A stretch of DNA of 64,000 nt from a bacterium (GTDB taxonomy: Bacteria; UBP6; UBA1177): positions 1-64,000 of the forward strand of contig JAEESW010000007.1 in the NCBI GenBank assembly GCA_016290135.1, given 5' to 3'. Shown piece after piece: positions 27,183 through 35,100 of this stretch. Made by a program: the position numbers and the translations under genes. The notes below the pieces were generated by a model. That model saw only the letters and a list, made by a program, of their open reading frames with translations, had not been told where the DNA came from and ran no database searches. Every line of letters starts with the position of its first letter. Position 1 is the stretch's first letter.

Positions 27183-27824
27183 ATGAAAACAGTCATTATC
27201 AACGCAAGTCCGCGTAAGAACTGGAATACAGCTCAACTTTTAAAAGAGGCTGTGAAAGGTGCCGGATCCGCAGGGGCGGAAACGGAATATGTCGATTTGT
27301 ATGATTTGAATTTCTCCGGCTGCCGCAGCTGTCTTGCGTGCAAGCGTAAGGGGATGGGTGAACTCTGCAGATGTTATTGGAAGGACGGGCTTTCACCGTT
27401 GTTAGATAAAATACTTGAGGCTGATCATCTGATAATAGGTTCACCTGTCTATTTCAGTGAACCGACGGGAGGTCTCCGCTCATTTATGGAGCGGTTGATT
27501 TTTCCTGCTCTTTCCTATAACGATTATTCAAGCCGGTTCCGCGGAAAGATTAAAGTCGATGTTTTTCTGACAATGAATATGCCTGCGAACCTCTACGGTC
27601 AGATGTATGAGAAACGGATGCAGGAGTACTTCGCACCATTCGGATTTTTGAACGGATCGCTGCGGATTTTCCCGGTTTGCGATACGCTTCAGGTAGAGGA
27701 TTATTCCAAATACGACATGGCGGCTTTTTCCGAAGAACATAAAAGATCTGTCAAAGAAACAGAGTTCCGTCAGGCTTTGGAAAAGGCGTTCGAAGTCGGT
27801 TCCGGCAAAGAACAGGTCGGTTAG
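27183..27824 (+). CDS. NADPH-dependent FMN reductase / iron-sulfur flavoprotein-like
   Basis: A 213-residue flavoprotein. IINASPRKNWNT is the FMN phosphate loop of the FMN-reductase family, SPVYFSEPTG the second flavin loop. The cluster CRSCLACKRKGMGELCRC gives five cysteines near residue 45, as in iron-sulfur flavoproteins, though spacing is not the classical one. AGGAGG precedes the ATG and the gene follows the amidohydrolase by 34 bp. The last 14 or so residues (FEVGSGKEQVG) do not belong to this family. They match the C-terminus of the flavodoxin lipoprotein downstream, so the 3' end is chimeric and ends at a TAG that is GAG in the parent. Confidence 0.8.
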   Translation: MKTVIINASPRKNWNTAQLLKEAVKGAGSAGAETEYVDLYDLNFSGCRSCLACKRKGMGELCRCYWKDGLSPLLDKILEADHLIIGSPVYFSEPTGGLRSFMERLIFPALSYNDYSSRFRGKIKVDVFLTMNMPANLYGQMYEKRMQEYFAPFGFLNGSLRIFPVCDTLQVEDYSKYDMAAFSEEHKRSVKETEFRQALEKAFEVGSGKEQVG

Positions 27825-27856
27825 CGGCTTTCGCCGATCGGCTTGCGGAATAATCC
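27785..27856 (+). pseudogene. Relic of a flavodoxin gene 3' end
   Basis: This stretch aligns with the last ~75 bases of the flavodoxin gene ending at 28646, and the alignment continues into the operator and leader that follow each. Its first part is used as the C-terminus of the FMN reductase. A GAG-to-TAG change and a one-base deletion break the rest. It marks an earlier tandem flavodoxin copy that was lost. Confidence 0.75.
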
Positions 27857-27892
27857 TGACACGGTGTCAAAATAGGCGAGACTCCGTGTCGA
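27857..27892 (+). promoter_or_regulatory. TetR-type operator plus half-site
   Basis: TGACACGGTGTCA at 27857-27869, followed after 14 bp by CCGTGTCGA (27884-27892), a half-like site. The same pair occurs at 28650-28685. Confidence 0.75.
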
Positions 27893-27895
27893 AGG

Positions 27896-27942
27896 ATGCT
27901 TGAATGCTTTGTTTTACTATAGATATAAGGAGTATGAGATGA
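27896..27942 (+). other. Conserved leader with two overlapping tiny ORFs, copy 2
   Basis: Frame 1 (27896-27922) reads MLECFVLL-stop. Frame 2 (ATG 27904) reads MLCFTIDIRSMR and its TGA overlaps the start codon at 27939. Confidence 0.45.
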
Positions 27943-28646
27943 AAAAATTTTGGCTGATTTTAAGTGTTTTGATGTTTGTTTTCTTTGTTTCATGCGGCGA
28001 TCCGGATGATGAAGAAACGCCGCAGCCGGCTGACGGAAATTCGGAAACGGATGAAAATGCTGAGCCTGAAGAGCAGAATGACGCAGAAGAGGAACAGCAG
28101 GGCGGAGAAGAGCAGGAAACTGAAGAGGAGACAAGTGACGACAGTCAGGAACCTCAGGAAACAGGAAAAATTCTCGTTGCTTACTTTTCTTACACCGGCA
28201 ACACAAAGCTGATTGCGGAATACGCAGCCGAATTGCTCGGAGCTGATCTTGCCGAGATAGTTCCGGCGCAGCCTTACACCGCTGATGATACAAATTACAA
28301 CTCTCCAGACTGCCGCGCAAGAACGGAATACAACGACCCGGCCTCACGTCCTGCGATAAGCGGAAGTATCGGAAATATGGCTCAGTATGACACCGTTTTG
28401 ATCGCGCATCCCATCTGGTACGGAGACGCGCCGCGGATCATGGACACATTCATGGAAAGCTACGATTTTTCGGGAAAAACTCTCACCACATTCTGCACCT
28501 CTGCACAGAGTCCGCTTGGTCCAAGCGCGGAAAACCTCAAAAAATTCGCTCCTTCCGCAACATGGCTTGAAAGCAGGCGTTTTGAGATCGGTTCCAGCAG
28601 AGAACAGGTCGGCGAGTGGCTTTCGTCGATCGGCCTTGCGGAATAA
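27939..28646 (+). CDS. Flavodoxin lipoprotein
   Basis: A 235-residue predicted lipoprotein with lipobox FVSC. An acidic linker of about 60 residues (rich in E, Q, D) tethers a flavodoxin-4 domain: flavin loop YFSYTGNTK, then HPIWYGDAP and the CTSAQSPLG loop. It is related to the exported flavodoxin at 23767-24378 but anchored by a lipid instead of being free. AAGGAG sits six bases before the ATG. It is preceded by one operator, a half-site and a leader, and its own 3' end runs directly into the next operator. A flavin-based electron carrier outside the cytoplasm is the likely role; its partner may be the rubredoxin fusion or a quinone-active neighbour (inference). Confidence 0.8.
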   Translation: MKKFWLILSVLMFVFFVSCGDPDDEETPQPADGNSETDENAEPEEQNDAEEEQQGGEEQETEEETSDDSQEPQETGKILVAYFSYTGNTKLIAEYAAELLGADLAEIVPAQPYTADDTNYNSPDCRARTEYNDPASRPAISGSIGNMAQYDTVLIAHPIWYGDAPRIMDTFMESYDFSGKTLTTFCTSAQSPLGPSAENLKKFAPSATWLESRRFEIGSSREQVGEWLSSIGLAE

Positions 28647-28649
28647 TCC

Positions 28650-28685
28650 TGACACGGTGTCAAAATAGGAGTAACTCCGTGTCGA
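28650..28685 (+). promoter_or_regulatory. TetR-type operator plus half-site
   Basis: TGACACGGTGTCA at 28650-28662, three bases after the flavodoxin stop, with CCGTGTCGA following at 28677-28685. Near-identical to the cassette at 27857. Confidence 0.75.
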
Positions 28686-28688
28686 AGG

Positions 28689-28735
28689 ATGTTCGAATGT
28701 CTGGTCTTACGATAAATATAAGGAGGAAAAGATGA
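28689..28735 (+). other. Conserved leader with two overlapping tiny ORFs, copy 3
   Basis: Frame 1 (28689-28715) reads MFECLVLR-stop, identical in protein to copy 1 although four codons differ. Frame 2 (ATG 28697) reads [12 protein letters not shown] and its TGA overlaps the start at 28732. Confidence 0.45.
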
Positions 28736-29700
28736 AGACGATTACTATCAAAGCAGTGAAACTGTATGGAAACGGTTTCATGACTCAGCCGTTTGCTTTC
28801 GGCGGCGAAGACGGAATGGAAAAGTTCGATGCGGCGCAGCGTTACCGCTCGAGTCTGCAAAATTTTGTGATCGATACCGGCGATGAAGTCATTCTGGTCG
28901 ACACTGGAATGCCTGACGGGATTCCCGACGCGGTTCCTGATGAAAAGACCATGATCTATATGGGAACAAGGATCGCGGATTATATCGATGCGCTCGCTTC
29001 CGCAGGATACAAGCCTGAGCAGGTCTCCAAGATCCTCGTAACTCACAAGCATGCAGACCACACCGGTATGCTCAAGAGTTTTCCGAATGCAAAGATCTAC
29101 GTCAATGAGGAAGAGACGGATGCTAAAGAATTTCAGGGAATCGCAAATATCGTTCCGGTAAAGTTCACTGACGGGAACTACTATAATTTTCCCGAAAGTC
29201 AGAAAATCGCTGACGGGGTTTACTACATCAAGGCGAAAGGCCACACGAAAGGCAACAGCATCGTGATAGTCGAAAGCGGAGAGTTGTTCTATATGCTTCA
29301 CGGAGATATCACCTACACAGACGAAGCCCTCTATGCGAACAAGCTTTCAGTCGTTTTCGAGGATGCCGAGGCTGCAAGGGAGACTCTCGACAGAATACGC
29401 GAATTTATAGGGAATCATCCGACAGTCTACCTTTCGACGCATACTCCGCTCGGATATGAAAATCTTGAGGATCTGAAGGTCGTGGATCTCGCAAATCCGC
29501 CGGCAACTGTTCCTGTAGGCGAACTGACCTACAAAACATCAACAGGAAAGTATATCTGCGGTATCTGCGGATATGTCTATGATCCGGAAAAAGGAGACCC
29601 TGAGCACGGGATCCCGGCCGGAACGGCGTTTGAGGACCTTCCTGATGACTGGAAATGCCCGAGATGCAGACAGGGCAAAGAGAATTTCAATAAAGCGTGA
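28732..29700 (+). CDS. Metallo-beta-lactamase-fold protein fused to rubredoxin
   Basis: A 322-residue cytosolic protein. The N-terminal domain has the MBL metal site THKHADHTG (H105, H107, D109, H110), a further ligand in GHTKGNS, and HGD at the last conserved position. The C-terminal 50 residues are a complete rubredoxin with its Fe(Cys)4 site: C276-x2-C279 and C309-x2-C312. The order is MBL then rubredoxin, without the flavodoxin domain of flavodiiron proteins, so it is not a classical oxygen or NO reductase. AAGGAGG precedes the ATG. One operator and a conserved leader lie upstream. I infer an electron-transfer-coupled hydrolase or oxidoreductase in the same stress response. Confidence 0.85.
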   Translation: MKTITIKAVKLYGNGFMTQPFAFGGEDGMEKFDAAQRYRSSLQNFVIDTGDEVILVDTGMPDGIPDAVPDEKTMIYMGTRIADYIDALASAGYKPEQVSKILVTHKHADHTGMLKSFPNAKIYVNEEETDAKEFQGIANIVPVKFTDGNYYNFPESQKIADGVYYIKAKGHTKGNSIVIVESGELFYMLHGDITYTDEALYANKLSVVFEDAEAARETLDRIREFIGNHPTVYLSTHTPLGYENLEDLKVVDLANPPATVPVGELTYKTSTGKYICGICGYVYDPEKGDPEHGIPAGTAFEDLPDDWKCPRCRQGKENFNKA

Positions 29701-29709
29701 CCGCTAAAC

Positions 29710-29722
29710 TGACACGGTGTCA
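29710..29722 (+). promoter_or_regulatory. TetR-type operator before dinB
   Basis: A single TGACACGGTGTCA 14 bp before the dinB start codon, without the half-site or leader seen at the other cassettes. So close to the start, it probably overlaps the transcription start. Confidence 0.75.
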
Positions 29723-29736
29723 AAATAGAGACTTCC

Positions 29737-30807
29737 ATGCAGCAGCGCAAGATCATTCATGTCGATATGGACGCCTTCTTCGTTTCGGTGGAGGAGCACG
29801 ATAACCCCGATCTGAAAGGGCATCCCGTTGTTGTAGGGCATGACGGCCCGCGCGGAGTAGTCGCTACTGCCAACTATACGGCCCGCAAATTCGGGATACA
29901 TTCTGCTCTTCCTATCGTCACGGCGCACCGTTTGTGCAAAGATCTCATCGTCGTCGAAGGCAGGTATTCGCGCTACAAGGAAATTTCGGAGCAGATACGG
30001 AATATTTTCAGGGAATACACTGATATGATCGAGCCTTTGAGTCTGGATGAGGCCTTTTTGGATGTGACGCGCAATAAAAAGGGGATCCCTCTGGCCGTCG
30101 ATATCGCTTCAGAGATCAAGAAGCGGATATTTGAGGATACCGGACTCACCGCTTCTGCAGGGGTAAGCTACTGCAAGTTTCTCGCCAAGATCGCAAGCGA
30201 CTACCGCAAACCAGACGGACTCTGCACGATCCACCCCGACCGAGCGCTTAAGTTCATCGACAAACTGAAAGTGGAACAGTTCTGGGGAGTAGGCGAAAAG
30301 ACGGCTCAGCATCTGCACAAAATGGGAGTGTTCACCGGGCGGGAGCTTCGTGAAGTGCCGCTTGAAGTCTTGACGCGCGAGTTCGGAAAGACAGGGCGGA
30401 TCTTCTACGATTTTGCGAGAGGAATCGACGGGCGTCCCGTCGTCACGGAGTTCGTCCGCAAGTCGCTCGGATGTGAGCACACTTACCCGAAAGATCTCGA
30501 AAGCGGCGAAGAGATGGCGCGGGAGCTCTCTCTTTTGGCTGAAGAATTGTCCGAAAGGCTGAAGAAACACGGCTTTACAGGCAGATCCCTTGTGTTGAAG
30601 ATAAAATACAGCGATTTCAGGCAGACGACGCACTGCCGCACAGGGAGTAAGCCGATAGAGACTTTTGACGAGATCCTTTCCCTTACAAAGGATCTGCTTG
30701 AGGAAGTCGACGTGCGGCATCCGGTAAGGCTTCTGGGGCTTTCTGTAGCGAATCCTCTCCTGACAGAAGATCCGCAGACGCCGCAGCAGATGACTTTTGA
30801 CTGGTAA
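29737..30807 (+). CDS. dinB: DNA polymerase IV (Y family)
   Basis: A 356-residue translesion polymerase. The catalytic acids are visible: D10 in HVDMDAFF and D104-E105 in SLDEAF. YSRYKEIS, ASAGVSYCKFLAKIASD and the helix-hairpin-helix WGVGEKTAQHL follow in order, then the little-finger domain. The C-terminus QQMTFDW fits a beta-clamp-binding peptide. The operator lies only 14 bp upstream, and the repair gene for alkylated guanine follows after 4 bp, so both repair genes should be controlled by the TetR-type regulator. I see no LexA-like box. Confidence 0.95.
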   Translation: MQQRKIIHVDMDAFFVSVEEHDNPDLKGHPVVVGHDGPRGVVATANYTARKFGIHSALPIVTAHRLCKDLIVVEGRYSRYKEISEQIRNIFREYTDMIEPLSLDEAFLDVTRNKKGIPLAVDIASEIKKRIFEDTGLTASAGVSYCKFLAKIASDYRKPDGLCTIHPDRALKFIDKLKVEQFWGVGEKTAQHLHKMGVFTGRELREVPLEVLTREFGKTGRIFYDFARGIDGRPVVTEFVRKSLGCEHTYPKDLESGEEMARELSLLAEELSERLKKHGFTGRSLVLKIKYSDFRQTTHCRTGSKPIETFDEILSLTKDLLEEVDVRHPVRLLGLSVANPLLTEDPQTPQQMTFDW

Positions 30808-30811
30808 AAAT

Positions 30812-31324
30812 ATGGAAGGAAATGTTTTCAAGCGCATTTACCGCACGCCTAAGGGGCTCGATGATCTCATCATGGTCTCAGAGGGCGGGATCCTCACCGG
30901 ATTGAGCTTTTTTGACTGCGCTGATAATAAAATTGAGTGCGAGGAGAAGGAACTTCCCGTATTCCGCGATACAAAAAAGTGGCTCGATATCTATTTTTCA
31001 GGGAAATCGCCTGATTTTATGCCGGAATTCAAAATAAATGACTTGACACCTTTCAGGAAGGAAGTTTCCGATATCATGCTCTCTATTCCCTTTGGAAAAA
31101 CGATGACTTACGGCGGGATCGCGGCACTTGTCGCACAGAAGCGCGGCATCAAAAAAATGTCGGCTCAGGCCGTGGGCGGCGCTGTGGGCTGGAACCCTCT
31201 CTGCATAATAGTGCCGTGCCACCGCGTCCTTGGCGCAGACAAAAGCCTTACCGGTTACGGCGGCGGCATCAAAAACAAGATCGCGCTTCTTGAACTCGAA
31301 GGTATTGAGTTCAGAAAACCGTAA
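30812..31324 (+). CDS. ogt: Methylated-DNA--protein-cysteine methyltransferase
   Basis: Suicide repair protein that takes alkyl groups from O6-alkylguanine. It has 170 residues. The acceptor is C136 in VPCHRVLG, followed by LTGYGGGIKNKIALLELE, all as in the Ogt/MGMT family. The helix-turn-helix part IPFGKTMTYGGIAALV binds DNA. The start at 30812 lies 4 bp after dinB, so they form one operon. Pairing of a translesion polymerase with direct alkyl reversal points to alkylating or electrophilic stress as the inducing condition. Confidence 0.92.
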   Translation: MEGNVFKRIYRTPKGLDDLIMVSEGGILTGLSFFDCADNKIECEEKELPVFRDTKKWLDIYFSGKSPDFMPEFKINDLTPFRKEVSDIMLSIPFGKTMTYGGIAALVAQKRGIKKMSAQAVGGAVGWNPLCIIVPCHRVLGADKSLTGYGGGIKNKIALLELEGIEFRKP

Positions 31325-31370
31325 AACTTGCACTGTCTCAATAAGCTCTTGCGATGTTCTGCTAAATAAC

Positions 31371-31440
31371 TGACACGGTGTCAAAATAAAAATTGACACC
31401 GTGTCAGAATTCATATAGCCTCGTTTCTGACAGGGTGTCA
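31371..31440. promoter_or_regulatory. Triple operator before the TetR gene
   Basis: TGACACGGTGTCA at 31371-31383, TGACACCGTGTCA at 31394-31406 and TGACAGGGTGTCA (one mismatch) at 31428-31440. Spacings are identical to the triple site at 24471-24540 and the DNA between is nearly the same, so one is a copy of the other. It suggests autoregulation. Confidence 0.8.
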
Positions 31441-31464
31441 AAATGCGAAGATGCTGTGTTCAGG

Positions 31465-31493
31465 ATGATTCGATGCCGGTTATAAACAAATGA
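31465..31493 (+). other. Diverged leader with two overlapping tiny ORFs, copy 4
   Basis: Frame 1 (31465-31485) reads MIRCRL-stop, keeping the cysteine at position 4. Frame 2 (ATG 31473, again 8 bases later) reads MPVINK-stop and ends 15 bp before the TetR start codon, so it does not overlap it. Confidence 0.35.
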
Positions 31494-31508
31494 TCATAGG
31501 AGGAAAAA

Positions 31509-32135
31509 ATGCCGAGAGCTTCTGAGGAACGGACTTCAGCACGCAGGGAAGAGATCGTTGATGCTTGTGAAAATCTTTATCAGACGATGAGATTCGAAGA
31601 TGTCACTTTGAAGCAGATCGGAGCTGCGACGACCTTGACTCGGACTGCGATATACAGCTATTTTCAGACTAAAGAGGAGATCTTTCTTGCTCTTTTGCAG
31701 CGTGAATACAGTAAATGGATCGCTGAACTCGGGGAGATCGAGAAGTCGAAAGTCAAATTTACGGCTCCCAAACTTGCCGGAATGCTGGCTCGTTCGCTTC
31801 AAAACAGGGTGCAGCTGCTGAAACTGCTCAGCATGAACCTCTATGCGATCGAGGAAAACAGCCGCGATGCAAATCTGATCGAGTTCAAAAAAGTCTATAA
31901 AGCCTCTGTCGATGCTGTTGACAGGTGTTTCAGAAAGCTGAGACCGAAAGCCGCTCCGGCTGAGAGCTACGACTTCACTTATCAGTTTTTTCCTTTTATT
32001 TACGGCATCTATCCTTATGTTTTTCCATCTGACAAACAGATCCGCGCGATGAAGACAGCGGGTATGAAACTCAAAAAACGGACGGTCTATAAGCTTGCGT
32101 ACCCTGCGATCCTGAATTTACTCGAAAAAAAATAA
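31509..32135 (+). CDS. TetR-family transcriptional regulator
   Basis: A 208-residue repressor-like protein. The N-terminal helix-turn-helix reads TLKQIGAATTLTRTAIYSYFQTKEEIF (about residues 34-60), and the C-terminal all-helical part would bind a ligand. AGGAGG lies just before the ATG. It is the only DNA-binding regulator in this gene cluster and lies directly behind three TGACACSGTGTCA sites. TetR proteins bind palindromes of this kind, so I infer that it controls itself and the units from 23.8 to 31.3 kb. The ligand is unknown; a quinone or other electrophile is plausible. Confidence 0.88.
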   Translation: MPRASEERTSARREEIVDACENLYQTMRFEDVTLKQIGAATTLTRTAIYSYFQTKEEIFLALLQREYSKWIAELGEIEKSKVKFTAPKLAGMLARSLQNRVQLLKLLSMNLYAIEENSRDANLIEFKKVYKASVDAVDRCFRKLRPKAAPAESYDFTYQFFPFIYGIYPYVFPSDKQIRAMKTAGMKLKKRTVYKLAYPAILNLLEKK

Positions 32136-32187
32136 AAACCGGATAGAATTCTTTGTTTTTTTCTTTGATTCTTTGTTGAGGTTACAA

Positions 32188-35100
32188 ATGAAAAGGATTT
32201 TTTTTGCATTCGCGATCCTTCTCGGCATCGTCTCTTTAAGCGGCGCTGAGCTTTTTTACGATGACGGGACACGCGTTCCGATGAAAAAATCAGAGGAATT
32301 GAGTGCGGTCAAAACCAAAGCTTCGGATGCGGAAAAGCAGAAAGGGGCAGTCTACGGCATGAATACCGGACGCTATGTCTACTCTTTCGTGAGCGGCAGG
32401 AAAGGCGGATACGGTCTTCCTGTTTATTTTCTGGGAGAAACACCGGTCGTTGCGGAAAGCAGGATTTTCTGGCGTGGTGAGAACTCCGTCGAATATATGG
32501 AAGAAAAGTACGGGATGAAGCTCTCCGAAATATTGCCGAGTTATGCGCTCTACTCCTTTTCTATCGAGGGGGACAGCGTTGAGATCTCCGAAAAGATAGT
32601 GAAAAACGGCGACGGTTACGCGTTCCCGGATCTAGTGCGCGAAACGACCATAAATTTCGTGCCGGCAAGTTCACCGGCTGATCCTTATTTCAATATGCAG
32701 TGGCATCTGAAAAACACAGGAACGGCTACATTCCATTATAGCAACGCCGATCTCGACAGACCTGTCGTGGCAAATGCCGACGTGAAATTCCTTCAGGCGC
32801 TCGAATTCCTGCACAACAACAATTTTGAGGTCGATACGAATACGAAGATCGCGATAATGGACAGCGGTGTTTCGCCTGATCATGAAGATCTGACGAATCT
32901 TGATGCCGGTTGGGATGCTTTGGAGAATAAGGAAGGCGGTTATCCTAACGATGTTTTTGTGACCGGTGACGACCACGGAACGCAGTGTGCCGGTGTCAGC
33001 GCAGGTGCCGGAAATGATATCGGAATGAGCGGAGTATGTCCGTGGTGCAGGATCTATCCTTTGAGATGGATCAGCGGACAGACTTCTGCGCACTCTTCTT
33101 CCGATATGCTCGCGGTTTACGAAAGATATCTTGCAGATCCTGATATCACCACGATAAACTGCAGTTTCGGACCGACTGCCCAGAACGGTGTCTCCTATGT
33201 TTACCCCGATGAGATCACGGCGATCAGGAGTTTCATGCAGAACGGAAGAAACGGAAAAGGAGGAGTTGTCGTCTATTCATCGGGAAACGACAATGTCGAT
33301 TCTTCTTACAAACGCTATCTTGAGTATGATTTCAAATTTAAAAGAAACGGTGTCGAAGTTACAAACAGAGTCGTTACCGTAAACGCGACGACAGCATGGG
33401 ACACGAAAGCGGAATACTCGAATTACGGCTATGCATCGACTGTTTCTGCTCCTTCGCGTTCGAACGGACCGATGGTAGGTATTGCGACGGCTACGATCCC
33501 CGGTCACGGAGAGTATCCGGCAGCCGGCTCGGATTACACGCGTCTTTTCAGCGGAACTTCTGCAGCGGCTCCCGTAGTTTCGGGTCTTTTCGGCGTTATA
33601 TTCAGCGTAAATCCTGAGCTTACGCTTGAAGAAGCAGTGGAGATCCTCAAGCAGAGTGCCGATAAAATCAATCCGGAAACAGGTTTCTGGGATGAGAACG
33701 GTTTCAGTGTGAAATACGGCTACGGCAGGGTGAATCTTGAAAAAGCCGTGCGTCTCGCCAAAGGTTTTACGATGTGCGGAAATGTTACAGGCGAGGTTTG
33801 CGGAAACCATCTCGACGATGACTGCGACGGCTATGTCGATGAAGGGTGTTCTTCACCGCTTCCTGCCGGAAATCCCTGTTCAACGGATGCCGACTGTGTG
33901 AGCGGCCCGTGGAAGGCTTCTGATGTCAAATGCCTGACCTCGCGTGAAGCGTGGGTATTTAGAGGCGGATACTGTTTCGTTAAATCAACTCTTTATTCCC
34001 CGAGTCTGATCTATTCCTTTGCGCCGTGTCCCGACGGAACAAAGATCCTCGGCGGCAGAGAAAATGACTACGACTATTACTGCGCGCTCGAATGTAACAG
34101 AGAACATCCGTGTCAGAGAGAAGGATATTACTGCACAGACGATGTCCTCGGTATCTGTGTGCCGCTCTGTTCGAGCGATTCTGACTGCACTGAAGGTTAT
34201 TCATGCAGCGACAGCGGACACTGCACTTCGGTGTGCGGAAACGGCCGGATCGATGACGGCGAAGCCTGCGACAACGGCGACGACAACGGTGCGCTGTACT
34301 GCGCTTACGGTGAGTCCAGCTGCACTGTCTGCACCTCGGAATGTCAGGAGACGGCAGGAAAGACTTCATTCTGCGGTGACTGGAAGATCGATCCTCACAA
34401 TGGCGAAGAATGCGATAAAGGTTATTACAACAACGGGAATCTGAACTGTACTTACGGAGAGATGAGCTGCACTGTATGCACATCTGACTGCAGGGAAACT
34501 GCCGGAACGATCTCCTACTGCGGCGACGGAGTCGCAAACTCTGGCTATGAGACCTGCGACGACGGCTCCGACAACGGCAGGACCGACTGCACCTACGGAG
34601 AACACTCCTGCACAGTCTGCACGACAGGATGCCAGCGCGCCTCAGGTGCAACTTCCTACTGCGGCGACAGCAGGATCGACGGAACAAACGGGGAGGTCTG
34701 TGACAACGGTTCCGACAACGGCAGAACGGCATGTGCTTACGGCGAACACTCCTGCACAGTCTGTACGACAGGCTGCAAACCAGTGGAAGGCACGATCTCC
34801 TACTGCGGCGACGGCAGGATCGATGCGGCAAACGGGGAGACCTGCGACGATCCTGCAACAAACGGACAAAAGGACTGCGCTTACGGCGAAGAGAGCTGCA
34901 CGGTCTGCACGAGTACCTGCGTCACGGCATCAGGCACGACCTCTTTCTGCGGTGACGGAACGGTCGACAGCGCAAACGGCGAAGCCTGCGACAACGGTTT
35001 TGACAACGGCAGAACAAACTGCGCTTACGGTGAGACCGGCTGTAATGTCTGCACGAACGAATGTCTGATCGAGGTCGGAACGACTTCCTACTGCGGCGAC

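Noticed and set aside
28732-29700. Flavodiiron protein
   Set aside because: The protein goes directly from the MBL domain to rubredoxin; the flavodoxin domain required for that family is missing.
24471-31440. LexA boxes controlling the cluster
   Set aside because: TGACACSGTGTCA does not fit known LexA box types, no lexA is present, and a TetR gene lies at the end of the cluster.
33980-34861. 293-codon minus-strand frame, very rich in Arg, Ser and Cys
   Set aside because: It is the mirror image of the cysteine-rich repeats in the subtilase; its composition is an artefact of the repeat.
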